Positions 10,506-21,649 of a stretch of 64,000 nt of DNA are shown here, piece by piece. Each line of letters begins with the position of its first letter. The first letter of the stretch is position 1. Source of the DNA: Varroa destructor (lineage: Eukaryota > Arthropoda > Arachnida > Mesostigmata > Varroidae). The translations under genes were made by a program, and so were the position numbers. The stretch spans positions 37,145,042 through 37,209,041 of the forward strand of contig NW_019211456.1 of the NCBI RefSeq assembly GCF_002443255.2, given 5' to 3'. The notes beneath the pieces are model-generated. The model made no database searches and was not told where the DNA came from. It saw only the letters and a list, made by a program, of their open reading frames with translations.

Positions 10506-12380
10506 GGGGAGCTGCATAATCAGCGGGGCCCTCCCTTTTGAAAGCCCCTCAACGACCCTTCTCCTACCCAACTCGGGTCTACCCCACCGTAGGCGATCTC
10601 TGCCTCTCTCAGCATGGCTATCCAGTCCTGGCCTGCTGCTGTTGTCCCCTCGGGGCCCGCGCCCCATTTGTGAAGTAGTGCCGCTGCTGCCGGTAGTCGC
10701 AATAGTAGCAGTATGTAGTGGCGTATGTGAGACTGACTAGCTGCCTGGCATGCAGACTGCTGCTGCTGAGGCTGCCGAGACGCCCTCTCGCTTCCTCGGG
10801 CCATCTTCCCACCTTAATCCGATTCCTCGTCGGTTCGGTCGCTGCTTGCTCGCTTCGGCCCTTCGTTTGCCTGGTCTGTCAGTTCGGTCGGTCGCCCGTT
10901 CGGCCGGTTGCTTGCCAGGAGGGGCTGGTTGAGGCCCAATACCGCGCACGCTCAGCAGCAGCCCTCGCGCAGCTAGGGAGTGGGCAAGCAGGAACGCAGG
11001 CACAGCCTTCTCGTTCATCTCTTCGCCCACCAGGCTGGCTGGCTGTTTTCGCCCGTTCTATCGAGCCTTCTTTCCCATCCCTTCAGCCTGACGGCTCTCT
11101 AGCTGGCTGCTTGCTGCTTCATCGAGCTTTCTTCTACCCATTCGCTCTTCTCCCTTGCCACTATTTCTGTAGTCCTGCTGCCGCCACTTCCGCCGCCGCC
11201 GTCGCTTGCTTTGAACCTACTTGCTGGTTCGCTGTTCCGGCTCTGTCTGCGGACCATGCCGAGCGAAGCTGCGGCGCGCCATCGTACATCCTGTGGCCGT
11301 CACTTCGTGGCACAGGGAGGTCTCTGAACAGAGTTGCTGAGGCCCCGCCAGGGCTGCTCCTGCCCCGTTTTTCTCCCCTGTCAGGCGCGCAGACGCTGCC
11401 GCCTCTGACTGCATTGGCGGGACGGCTGATAGAAGACCAAGGGTTGCAGAGCAGGGGTGGCCAGGGGCCAACAGGGGGACTACAGAGAATGCAAAGGAAT
11501 GGGAAAGAACGGAGAGCGGAACTGAGCGGCGTTAGCGACGGCATTGGCAGCGGCTGCTATCGCAACCCACTGGCAAACTAGCGCAAACGGCATAGCAGAA
11601 CGTAATAGCAGAGCGCAAGATAGAACAGCCCGTAACGTCTCTCTCTACTCGCCTGCCTCCCGTCCCACCGTTTGGAGAAACCCGGCGACGAGCGACGGAT
11701 AGGGCTGGTCATGGTCTGGCAGTGGAAGAAGCGGCGGACGAGGATGGATCCTGAGGGAAGTCGCTAGTGGAGATAGGGCAAACGGGACAAGCGGACAGAC
11801 AGCAGGCGGACCAACGCCGCCACCACCGACTAAGAGAACTCGAGCCTAAGACCTTATCCGGTGCCGTCCTTAGTGGGCCAAACCATTTCAAGCTTCCTTA
11901 CGCCGACCCCGATTTCCCGGGCCCTTTTATTCATCTGCAACGAACGAGAGCGAACGAACCAACGAGAGGACTTGTGGGTGTGTACTCTACTGCCGCCTAT
12001 TCTGCTCCGTGGAGTGTTTGGTGTGTTACAGCAGATCCGAGTGTAGTTTGAGACGAGAGCTGCTAGTCGGCGGCCCGAGTCGAGTTGCCGGGGCCACAGC
12101 TGTGCCAGGGGACCATCTATCTCGGCCAGCGGCTAGGGAGGGAACGAGCTAGCAAACTCGGAGCCTGAGGTCCTTCGGCTTGCGCCTGAAGCTCGCCTGC
12201 CAAATACGCGGACAGCCAACCGACCGTACGAGGCCAAGCAGCCAACCTTCGTTTAGACGTTTAGGCCAACTCATGCTTTGCTGCTGCCCCGTCTGCCCAA
12301 GCAAGAAGAACGCGCGACTTGTTTCACGAAGCTTTGACACAATCCAGGAAAGGCGGATGGGAGGATGGCCTTTTCTCACA
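10440..12380. other. large GC-rich island, several frames open at once
   Basis: This is the longest CpG-dense block in the window. A 287-codon plus frame (10718-11581) is open but begins at GTG, lacks methionine until near its end, and is Leu/Ser/Pro/Arg/Cys-rich. Minus frames of 127 and 84 codons overlap it. Simultaneous openness follows from low stop-codon frequency. A 5' UTR or promoter domain is more likely. Confidence 0.4.
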
Positions 12381-12399
12381 TATCCGTACGTATGTATGA

Positions 12400-13030
12400 T
12401 ACAATACTCACAGCAACATGCACATGCCAGGACCCAGATACGGCCTCACACTGGCTCAGAGACATAGGGAGAATAATTTTCGCGGGATGGCCACCCCGTT
12501 CGAGTGGAGTACTTGTCAAGCAGTCGTATATAGCTTACATGTATACCTGAATATTCCAGTCGACTCAGATTACTACAGGGCGCATAAGTGAATATTGTAA
12601 GCATCACCAGAATCTACACCTGAATAGGTGCGACTGATTAGCCAAAGCCAAAATGCCCCTTCACAAAACGTACAATACATTAGCACACAAATACAATAGC
12701 AAATCAGATAATCAACGTCGATATTATTGATAATAAATCACGCGCATCGGTGGTTATTAAAAAAAGGTCTCTATTTTCTGTTGGACAAAAAAAGATATCG
12801 TTTTCAAGCAGGCTTACTCACTAAGACAATTCTTTGAATTAACCAAAACCATAATGAACGATATGTAACAATAGCGCAATCAAATAGGACCACCTAGAAA
12901 TTTCATACATTGTCGAGCTTGAATAAAGATAGCTCCATGTTTGAAATAAGCATCCGCGTGTGATTTTTTTTATGTAAACACTGATCCTTTTCGCTTTTTA
13001 ATGGTAGTACATGGCAAGTGATGACAGTGT
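12400..13030. other. AT-rich, no gene recognised
   Basis: No supported frame or RNA gene. It may include the eroded 3' flank of the Tc1/mariner remnant next to it. Confidence 0.4.
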
Positions 13031-13039
13031 CGCTAACGA

Positions 13040-13300
13040 AACATTTTCAAACCACACTGGAACAAAGGACACCTATTAAGGTTCCTATCTGGACTCCCGA
13101 TACCCGGCTGTGTGATCACTGCTGTAGCTTGCTTGGGTATGCTTCAAATGCACCTTCCGGGTTCTAGGCCCACAGTTGAAGAACTATGATCTTGCATTGC
13201 AAGATGTTCATGATGTCTTATCCGGCCCTGACTCGCCCTCTAACATGATGCTACACGTTTTCAATTAGATCCAAGTCGGGTGAATTTTCAGATTATAGCA
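13040..13300 (-). mobile_element. Tc1/mariner transposase C-terminal remnant
   Basis: The minus strand from 13289 reads ENSPDLDLIENV, a stop in place of the usual tryptophan, then HHVRGRVRAG, a stop, NILQCKIIVLQLWA, a stop, and NPEGAFEAYPSKLQQ. SPDLxxIENV-W is the signature around the catalytic glutamate of DD34E/DD37E transposases, and the following VR.RVRA..LQ....LQ.W..IP. block is the usual C-terminal region. At least four in-frame stops make it a pseudogene. Minus-frame sequence to about 13520 (KGFRSSRKKSTKTENG..) may be an earlier, shifted part. Terminal inverted repeats were not found. Confidence 0.6.
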
Positions 13301-13921
13301 GAACCTTGACACCTCAAAGACACACTACACCATTTGATCTGACGACTTTTGATATATCGACACATGTCTCCTATTTGTGTACACGGCGACCCCGCGCTCT
13401 GTTACCGTTTGGCACAATCGATAACCCTCTATACATTGGGCTTTTTGTACTTTATGGCGCTGTGCACCATTTTCAGTTTTCGTGCTTTTTTTTCTCGAAG
13501 AGCGAAACCCTTCATTTTCCACTTTTTAGGCCACATTGTCTATTGCACACTTCGCTATTTCGGTCTATTCCATTTGCGGTTACTTTTTGTATACGCCTCT
13601 GGTTATTAGAATCAGCTGCTTTTCCATAGTTATAACAGAAAGAAGAACATCGAAATTTACTTAAACATGATCTTTAGTCGTAATGAAGTCGTTATTATCG
13701 GATAGATGAGAATAGCTATGAATCACCTACGTCTTGCCATGACTTCAATATTCGTACATGTTGAAAGGAACAGCTAATCCACCGACCACCCTAGTGAATG
13801 CCTTCCCTTCCACGTTGTTTTTCTGGCAGTTGTCTCGTCACCGTAATGTTCTACCAGTGCAGAGATATCTTTGACCATGCGTGAAACTTCTGAACGGCCT
13901 TATTCGATTGACCAATGAATT

Positions 13922-13945
13922 TATATATATATATATATATATATA
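13922..13945. repeat. (TA)12
   Basis: Twelve uninterrupted TA units. TA is the Tc1/mariner target, but no link to the remnant at 13.0-13.3 kb is shown. Confidence 0.95.
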
Positions 13946-14204
13946 AAATAACAATTTAGCTTCGCACCGTTGGCAGACGAAGTTTGGTAACTATTTTATT
14001 GATCAACTATCATTAAAAAAGCTTCGTTCTATGATAAAGATACTGCTTACCACTGAATGTCAATTTAGTTCAGCGAAACAGAGCACTCAATTTAAGATTG
14101 TTACAAGAAATAGATGTTATAACATTTACACAGATAGGCGACAAACGAGGAACGAACTACAGAGTATCGATTCCTAACAGATAAGTTTAAATAACTACTC
14201 TTAG

Positions 14205-14515
14205 TTATCATAGACGACGCGCGGGTCAGGATACGCAGCCCACCGGAGAAGGTTCAGGAAACGAAATGGCATCAAACAGGTCGGGAAGAGACTTCGGTAG
14301 CGGCGTTGAATAGATTAGAACATAAACTGGTACTCATATTAGTCATGGTATTGACAGCATTCGTTGTTGCAAAAAAACTCCCTAAAAAAGGACGTCCAGT
14401 TCTGTCAGACACCTCGAACTCCTGCAGGGTGTTATCGATAACGCAGGACCCGACCGCCGTGAACGATCTCATTGCGTTTCTCAATCGATGCCTGGATCGC
14501 CAAAGAAAATATTAA
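14205..14515 (+). CDS. candidate terminal exon encoding a membrane-anchored tail
   Basis: An acceptor with a plausible branch site (taaataactactcttag) precedes a frame open for about 103 codons to TAA. It runs through IRSPPEKVQETKWHQTGREE, a hydrophobic segment LVLILVMVLTAFVVA flanked by lysines, then LPKKGRPVLSDTSNSC and ..LIAFLNRCLDRQRKY. This would be a single-pass membrane or tail-anchored protein end. No homology is recognised. A minus frame (14484-14272) of similar quality overlaps, so strand is not certain. Confidence 0.3.
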
Positions 14516-14872
14516 TTGAGCAATTGTTTTCATTACAAATTTGCTCGATATATGCCATAGGTGGAATGCAAAACCTATCGTCGACTGTGTTAAACTATCA
14601 ATAATCTCAAGTCGCAGATGTACAAATACCGACAAACCCTCAGAACATTGAATTCAATATGTAACAGGTAAAGGGAAGCAGGCCTAACATACATCGAAGT
14701 TCTTCGACAAGCGATTGACCACAAACCAGATTCGTGCACGTTATTGTAAAGCTTTTCCAAAGTATCACTCTCTTATTTTCCTTCAGAATTAGTACAGTAG
14801 ACGGATCAATTATAATATTGTACCCCCACGAAACGTTGTTTTTCAACATGTGGTTATTTTATCGATCTTATT

Positions 14873-15136
14873 CTATCGGTCGGCACTAATTATTTCGAGA
14901 TTGATACTCTTGGGGGTGACAGGGGTGCAGTTGCGCACCACGTACTTTTTCGCGCATTTCATTGTGTATTCGTTCGCTACTGCTTCTGCGGCTGCCGGTT
15001 CTTCTGCTCCGTCAGGTGTTTTCAAATAAAGGCGCCAAACGCAGATAGGGTAAAAGCCCTCACTCCTGATACACGCACTCCTAATTATCATTCCACTCGC
15101 TAGGTCAGCACTTGTAGCGGGAGAACCTGCCGGAAC
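14873..15136 (-). CDS. candidate terminal exon, function unknown
   Basis: On the minus strand a pyrimidine-rich acceptor (ctcacctgtcatgctttaccag) opens a phase-0 frame of 87 codons. It starts VPAGSPATSADLASGMIIRS, continues through ..YPICVWRLYLKTPDG.. and ends ..TPKSINLEIISADR before TAG. Composition is balanced, with four cysteines. No canonical AATAAA follows closely. Other minus frames nearby (15460-15215, 14849-14640) could be linked exons, but no junction is clear. Confidence 0.3.
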   Translation of the reverse strand, partial: VPAGSPATSADLASGMIIRSACIRSEGFYPICVWRLYLKTPDGAEEPAAAEAVANEYTMKCAKKYVVRNCTPVTPKSINLEIISADR

Positions 15137-15235
15137 CTGGTAAAGCATGACAGGTGAGCAAACGACCGGATGTCTTTCGTCTTTTGCTCGCTGTTTTGGC
15201 AGCTTACTATATAGCTAGTATGTCAATGGCTTTGA

Positions 15236-15366
15236 AGCTTTTGGCAACATCAACGATTGCAGCGTTTTTGGTTCGTCGAAAGCGAGAACTGCATTGTCTT
15301 GCCGGTCATCCCTGATCTGATAGTGAAACACTCGATCAGCGATTTCTTTGTTGCAGTGAAGGGAAG
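15236..15366 (+). CDS. candidate exon ending at a consensus donor
   Basis: An almost perfect donor (GGGAAG|GTAAGTAG) at 15367 closes a frame open from 15236. It reads ..FVESENCIVLPVIPDLIVKH.. to ..SDFFVAVKG. The acceptor is uncertain: AG at about 15260 or 15355 are options, the latter giving a 10-bp microexon. A minus frame (15460-15215) with DRVFHYQIRDDRQDNAV is open across the same bases, so the strand is disputed. Confidence 0.2.
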
Positions 15367-15479
15367 GTAAGTAGTATGAGCATCTTCTCTCCGGCACTGA
15401 AGTGCGATTCGTCCGACTAGTAACAATGATGCAAGAGTGAATGAACACCTTAAAGTTCATACTGAAAATAACGCCACAT

Positions 15480-16370
15480 ATTTAAGTACCAAAAGACGGA
15501 ACGATCATGTTTATCCGGTAACTTTTGTTTTACAACTCCCATAACGAAAGACTTCATCATAACTGACCTACCCTCAGGCTGCACTTTGATGTAATCAGAA
15601 GCAGGCGAAGATCAACAAAGTGGTCATTTGTGCCGCTTGTTCTTCTTCTTACTTCTATCGACTAGCTCTGTATTCCAAGTGATATAAAATACTGTTGCCT
15701 ATCCGCAACGAGCGAATCAAAAGATGAGCGAGAAAAATGGCGAGGACGTACAAACGCAGTCAATCAAGTCGCGCAACGACGGATCACTGAACAGGGGAGT
15801 GTAGTGGAAGTAGTCGAAATGACTCAGATGTTCGTTTGACGTTTGCACACATTAGGATCTTAAAGTAAAAAAGAAACGAGTTACAAAAATTCGCACCTTT
15901 CCATCCCACAGGAACATGGGAGCTCGGACGAAGAATAGCGAGCAAATCACGCTTTCGGCCCTGACCGTCTCGTGTGGTCTTCACCATGAACGAAAATAAG
16001 GGGCGGCGGGAAAGACCTATCTTATTCTCGCTGATCGATTCAGCCTTTTTCTTCTCTTGTTGTGCCCGTTCCCCTTTCGAGTGGCGGTCGGTCGGTTGGT
16101 TGGTTTTCGAGCATCTTCGCCTTTTTCCCGTGTTCTCCTGTGGTGATCAACGCCATCTGATGCTCAAACAAGGGGCCAGCCGCTCATGACAGTTTTATAC
16201 GAACATCAGCGCTCGGTTACCCAACACAGAATCTACAGAGCGTAACTGTATATTGCTGCGAGGTAACAGGCAACCCTTCACGATGCCTGCTAGGCGTGTA
16301 CCATTACAACTAGGCGTGAAAGGATAGAAGGAAAACTCGGTACTTGGTAGGGTGAAAAGCGATGCGTTAG
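15480..16370. other. no supported gene
   Basis: Minus 15784-15987 and plus 15974-16189 are short frames without splice support. Confidence 0.35.
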
Positions 16371-16373
16371 GTT

Positions 16374-16667
16374 GTAGCAGCAACAAGCCCAAAGAAGGCA
16401 GCCCAACCGTTGGAAGAAATGAAAGGTAAAAAACGAGGACAGGTCGTGCACGAAGGAGCTCCAGTGAATCGTTTGCTTGAGGAAAAATGGTGCTGGCAAA
16501 AAGGGGGCCAGCGTTTGAGATGGGAAAAGAAGTTGCCTATGGTCTTCTTTTATAGTCGTGTAGTTCTCTTGGCAAGCACTTTCAGTTTCTTCTCGGCATG
16601 TACGAAAAATACCCTCATCACGACTATCGCCTTCGACAGAACCCCTTTAGATTCTGGCCGGGTATAG
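16374..16667 (+). CDS. 97-codon ORF with one hydrophobic segment
   Basis: The open frame is rich in Lys/Glu on this strand and Ser/Phe on the other, which favours the plus strand. It reads ..PLEEMKGKKRGQVVHEGAP.. then a hydrophobic stretch VFFYSRVVLLASTFSFFSAC and ends ..TPLDSGRV. The first in-frame ATG follows LEE. No splice signal is clear. It could be a small membrane protein or a chance ORF in moderately GC-rich sequence. Confidence 0.2.
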   Translation, partial: VAATSPKKAAQPLEEMKGKKRGQVVHEGAPVNRLLEEKWCWQKGGQRLRWEKKLPMVFFYSRVVLLASTFSFFSACTKNTLITTIAFDRTPLDSGRV

Positions 16668-16679
16668 CAAATCCGCGAG

Positions 16680-18300
16680 TAACAGCGTGAGCGGCGTGGT
16701 GGTGGCTTAGGTTGCCCGGCGCGTACATCCCAAGCACCGTGGCCGGTCCCCTTCCAGTTGCTCTTGGAAAAGGATTAACGCAAGGCGTATAGTAAAGCTT
16801 TGGTGGTCGCCGAGACGACAGTAGTAGCAGCAACGGCACCCACAAGGCCCGAATAATTCATCCTACAGGAAACAGGTATTTGGTGGTCTTTCGTTGTCTC
16901 TGCGTGTCTATGTGAGCGTACGTCGCTTAGAAGGAGTTCCCGCGTCTCGTTTCAGGTTGCCCCTCGCCTTCTGGCCTTCCCAAGTTGCCTCAAAAGCACA
17001 AACCACTACCAACGTGAGCAAGGAAGGAAGCTACCGAGCCGTCGGCAGTGCCCCTAACGACGATCTTTGATAGCACAGCGGTGTCAGTAGTAGTCTCAAC
17101 GGCTGGGCGGCCTCTACCGGTCGCTTGCCCGCCCCGCCTGCCATCTCTGCCTGCTCCGTAACGAGGATGGAATCTGACACCGCAGACCGCATAAGAGGAT
17201 CACCGAGAGATGGCCTCGGCTCGAGCAGCAATGCCCCGTGGTATAGCAAGGTGTGCCTGAGTCTGTCTAGTACACATATATATCCCAGGTAAGGGAAGCA
17301 GTTTGGGACACAGTGTCAGCGACATACGAGGTAGGAACGCTCCTTAAGAGAGACACACGGCCTTGTCTAGCCAAACCTACCTAGCCTGGTGAGCCTAGGT
17401 AGTAGCCTGAGCTGATGAAAACCTGCCTGAGAATCGTCGTGGTGGTCGAGCTCGTCGTCGTTGCTTTCGCCGCCGCCGCCGCCGCCGCCGTCGTCATCGT
17501 CATCATCGTCGCCAAGGCCCGATCATCCTTCCAGTCCGTCGGCAGCAACAGCGGCGGGTAAAGCAAAGGCGGTTGAAGGCGTAACTCATGAGGACCGAGC
17601 AAGCATCAAGAAGAGACGAGGAAGATGAGAAGGTGACAGTGCCCTGTAGAAACTCACACATTCTACCTAGCACTCGCTGACTGAACCCTTTGAGTTCACG
17701 CTTCGAGGAGCTCGGTTTCAACTCCATCCTCTACTCCCCTCACCCCCTACTTACCCCCTGGCTGGATGTACCAACGGCCGTGATGCTCGTCGTTATCAGT
17801 CCTCCGTTCAGTCTCTCAATACGGTTTCATTGCAGCAACAGCAGCGCTGCAGCGAAGTGAGTGAAGCGCAAGAGCTTGAGCAAGCGGGGGAGTGAGATCG
17901 AATATATAGATGGGTTCCCCGGGTCTCGGCTGTTCCGAAGATCAAACCGAACCAACTCGGAAGCCTAGGAAAGGCAAGACATACAGGAACATCCCTTGGT
18001 CAAGAGTGAGCTTGCGCTTTTCGGCTAAACCTGAATTCCTACATTACCACTGCCACTACCCTGCAGAGCACACCAAACGGTGCGACACAGCACAGAACGA
18101 CACGGGCAGACAGGGAGAACGCATTTGCAGGCATACATCCACAGTCGGTCCTGGCGGCGGGAGCGCGGCCGCGACTATCGCCGCTTTTTCGATTCGTTGC
18201 TAGCCAGCTACACACAAGGCTTAACGGGCCTTACGCCTTTGCGGACTTACTTAGATATAGCAAAGGGGATACGACCACTGGCAGTCGTTGGGCGGTGATA
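16680..18300. other. GC-rich island, overlapping frames
   Basis: A donor-like CCCAG|GTAAGG lies at 17289, and TATATAT motifs occur at about 17276 and 17892. From 17910, ATG-started frames of 97 and 72 codons overlap in different phases (MGSPGLGCSEDQTEPTRKPR.. and ..RTHLQAYIHSRSWRRERGRD..). A promoter or first exon is plausible, but the right frame cannot be chosen. Confidence 0.3.
17468..17508. repeat. CGC/GTC/ATC imperfect trinucleotide tract
   Basis: About 23 bases of CGC repeats pass into TCGTCATCGTCATCATCGTC. Confidence 0.85.
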
Positions 18301-19890
18301 GTTGAGTAAGCGGGTGAACCTGAGAATTGCATGCTGAAGAGCATATAGAAAGAGCTGGCTGTTCTTAGAACACTTGCACTCACGCAGTGGATTAGTTTGC
18401 GGAGTTCCGCTCAGAGATGGAGGAGCATATTGATGATGATGATAATGATTAGGTTCGTTGACTGACTAGGTAGCTGGCTGGTTCCCTGCTGCTTCGGTAT
18501 CCTATGTTCGCATAGCTTTTAAACGACAAACAAGTTTGTGCGAGCCCACGACTAGTGCATGCAGGCTGTGTAATCACGGCAAACGTAAGCTTCCTTCAAG
18601 GTACCGATAGAAATTAGGGGACACGAGTACAAGCGTCAATAACGAAGTTCTGAGATTGATTTATTTGAAGTTTACGTCGAAAAGATTGTTAAAAGCTGGG
18701 AAAGCTAAGCGAACAATAACGCAAACCGGAAGCGTAGATCATCACGTGATGGCAGTAGCCAAGATGTTAGGCTACTGTTGAATTTAATCGAAATTGCATG
18801 CTCAGGTCCACTTTGTACCGCCTTATAGAACGATTTTGCCCTTGTTCATAGGTCTGTAAATTTCGAAGAAGATAGCTGTTTGCATCTATAAAGTGCTGAC
18901 TGGAACTAATCTATTTACCTTGGCCAATCGTGGTTAAGTTCCAAAATCGTTCCTGATGTGGCTGTAAAGGTAACTCTGTCAAACCTTACTCGGTGGGAAG
19001 CCTATAAGTAATTAAGTCTCGCCCTGGCCATTGTTGTTCCGCTGCCACTCGAGAAGTATGTAAATAAGCGGAGGTAGAGTGAAATGAGCCAAAACTTTAA
19101 GAAGCAAACCTTGCGAGATACGCCTTAGTTAAAAGTCACAAATTGAAGGCGGGTGTTTAACTTGAGATACTTGGGATAGCACGAATCGAAGTGACTCCGT
19201 ACGTCGGCAGGGGGCCTTAAAAGCTTGTTTAACAATCAAATATATACATTTGATGATTTTTTTTTATAGAACTAAAATTGAATTTAATGAAACTTATCAA
19301 CAAGTATATTTTACAGGGCTTCGTGCAAGGTATATTATGTTGTATTGCCAGTTTTAAAGCAAATGCCACAAGGAGACTGAGTTTGCGAACGCTATAATTG
19401 TCCGGCGATGCTTTTACCTCCAGGCCTTATTACCTACATGACAAAGTATATAGATATTTTCAATTTAACTCTAAATCTTTAGTAAAATTCTAGATCTATA
19501 TAGTAGATGAAATACCTATTGGCAGATAAACATACTATAGCTACATTGGTTCTATTTATATTACCTTAAAATATTTCGTACGTTACAATGAAACGTGTGT
19601 AAAGTAGTTCTACAGCGCTTTACTGGAAATGGAGCAAATATGCCTTGTTATAGTTATCGTCAATGCCTGTGCCTTATTGTATTAGCGGCATTTTTATGAT
19701 CCAAGAACTTTGTGTGTTTTTGCCTCATTAAGTCGAACTGTCAGCAGGACAACTGAATAATCTGTGGTGAGAAAACCTCAACTTTCATTAAGTCTCTCGA
19801 AGCTATTGGAGTTAACTCCTAGACACTTAAGGTTATTGGCCTGTTTTTGGTTGACTGGCTGGCTAGAAGCATAACTAGGGGAGTGTTTTC
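18300..19890. other. AT-rich, no gene recognised
   Basis: No supported frame, repeat array or RNA gene. There is a short GATGATGATGAT tract near 18430. Confidence 0.45.
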
Positions 19891-19893
19891 CGC

Positions 19894-20321
19894 TTACGGT
19901 GTTACCCCATAGGACAGACCAATGATGTTATATAGCCTGTTCTGCGCAATAACTTTCGTCACCTCGCAGTGATCGTTTACTAGATCCCTAGAAATACAGT
20001 GCACTCCTATACCACTTGGATTTCGATCAGCGGCAATTCCTTGTCGGATTGATGTCATCACTGAAGTCGCGGTCCCTTCCCTCGTATCTCCGTACATGAG
20101 TGCATTGTAACGTAATAATCTCTCTCCAGACTCCCTCCGCCCCCCGTACGTTCTCTATAAAGTCCCCCATAGAAGCGAGCCACGCACCGGCAATTTGGGC
20201 ATTTCTCGAACAAAGTGCCATGTGACCACATGAGCTTCAACTCGAATCTCAAACGTGGATGAGGACACTTATATAACCAAGAGTAGTCATTTTTCTTTGA
20301 GAGATAGATAATTTGTGTCAC
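19894..20321 (-). other. three overlapping minus-strand frames, possible decayed coding sequence
   Basis: Frames 20321-20058, 20221-20027 and 20097-19894 follow each other in different phases. They contain coding-like runs such as WSHGTLFEKCPNCRCVARFY and TSIRQGIAADRNPSGIGVHC. A C-P-x-C pair resembles a zinc-binding fragment. Successive shifted frames suggest an old frameshifted gene or element, but I cannot assign a family. Confidence 0.2.
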
Positions 20322-20932
20322 AAATGATGTTTTGAATGACTAGATATGAATAAACACTAAGATCAGAAGAAACGTATATTTGTTGATAAAACGCACCAAG
20401 GTTTGCCTTTACATACATCCCTAGTACACTAACAATGTAATATTATATTGTAAAAGCAATTTGACATAAAAGAGTCTTAAAGAGCGGTTACCGTAATGGC
20501 CTATCGGAAGCTAAAGTGTGTACGGACCGCACTTCCTAAACGAACACCACATGCGTAATAAGATAATATGATGACATTTATAAATTCATTTGTACCAATA
20601 TTGCTCCTATGTGTATAATCTGAACCCGATCACAGTTGAATCATGCTATTCACAATTTCTGAGCGACAAACCTGAGTCAGATAAACTAATGAATTCCGAC
20701 ATCACCGTATTGCCGTTTTCGGTAGAGCCATCTGCCATTTATGCCAACGACAGGCACCCGGATCCTAGCTCAGAGTCCTTTTCAGGCCGAAGACGCTAAA
20801 GCGCAAGTCAATTGCACTCAGCTTCTAGAACAAGGAGATTCAATAGCGACTTGGTCGGCAGCGGCATCAATTGAATCTGTTCGTGATTCTGAGTCGACTC
20901 CATGAAGCCACTACGTACTAGCAGTAGCTGTC

Positions 20933-21121
20933 ATGGCTGTACAGTGTTTATGTCACCTCGGCCCGTATCATATCGCCACCCAAAGCGCCTCATCATCTCA
21001 AGTCCCTGGGGCTGTTCAGGCTATGCCGGCCAGCTCAAGTCAAGCACTTAAACGACCACGCTTCGCATCGTGGTCTGTATCCGCTCGCTATGCCAAGACC
21101 AAAGACGCCTGGAGACGCTGA
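20933..21121 (+). CDS. 62-codon ORF with good start context
   Basis: The frame starts with ATG in a good context (G at -3, G at +4) and reads MAVQCLCHLGPYHIATQSAS.. to ..SARYAKTKDAWRR. A second plus frame is open from about 20928 to 21203 (..HHLKSLGLFRLCRPAQV.. to ..DGYADDDEGWL). A third short one beginning MVTLMMTRDGYDDYF runs into a donor (TTTTG|GTAAGT) at 21212. The region looks transcribed on this strand, but the reading frame is unresolved. Confidence 0.25.
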   Translation: MAVQCLCHLGPYHIATQSASSSQVPGAVQAMPASSSQALKRPRFASWSVSARYAKTKDAWRR

Positions 21122-21415
21122 CCTTCGGTACGAAATAAATATGAGCTCCACCAACATGAGCTTTGATGGTTACGCTGATGATGACGAGGGATGGCTATGA
21201 TGACTATTTTGGTAAGTGGGATAAATGGCATGATGGTGTTGGCAGTGGTGATGTTGAGTACCTATAGAGTACCACGTCGCTCGTTTCGATTCGTTTCGAG
21301 CAGTAGTAACCTCAATTGTAGTAGGACACCACCAGGTTATTCTTTAAATGGAAAAGGGACGAATGGAGGAAGGCAACGATGCCCGCAGCGATATCCTAAG
21401 TTCTGACTCCGCTCC

Positions 21416-21433
21416 CTCTCTCTCTCTCTCTCT
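21416..21433. repeat. (CT)9
   Basis: Nine CT units. Confidence 0.9.
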
Positions 21434-21649
21434 GTTTTTTGGCCTGCTGTTAATGAACGGCCAGTTAGGCTTCGTCTTGGCGGCGCTATGCGGAGTCCAC
21501 ATGAAAGGTGCCACTTAACAGCCTGAGACGAGTTCACAACGGTACCGAGGCGTGGGCATAATATACTCATGTGCGTGGGATATGAGCACGCAAGGATATT
21601 GAGGCCATGCACAATCGTACATCTCGAGCAGTTATACTTCACGCTTAAC

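Noticed and set aside
10718..11581. 287-codon plus frame, the longest ATG/GTG/TTG-initiated ORF in the window
   Set aside because: Starts at GTG, has no ATG until near its end, is Leu/Ser/Pro/Arg/Cys-rich, and overlaps other open frames in a GC-rich island. Explained by composition.
15357..15366. 10-bp microexon before GTAAGTAG
   Set aside because: The acceptor fits, but a longer exon ending at the same donor is simpler.
21160..21180. YADD as a reverse-transcriptase active site
   Set aside because: Surrounding residues (SFDG..DEGWL) lack the hydrophobic strand expected after the DD, and no other RT motif is near.
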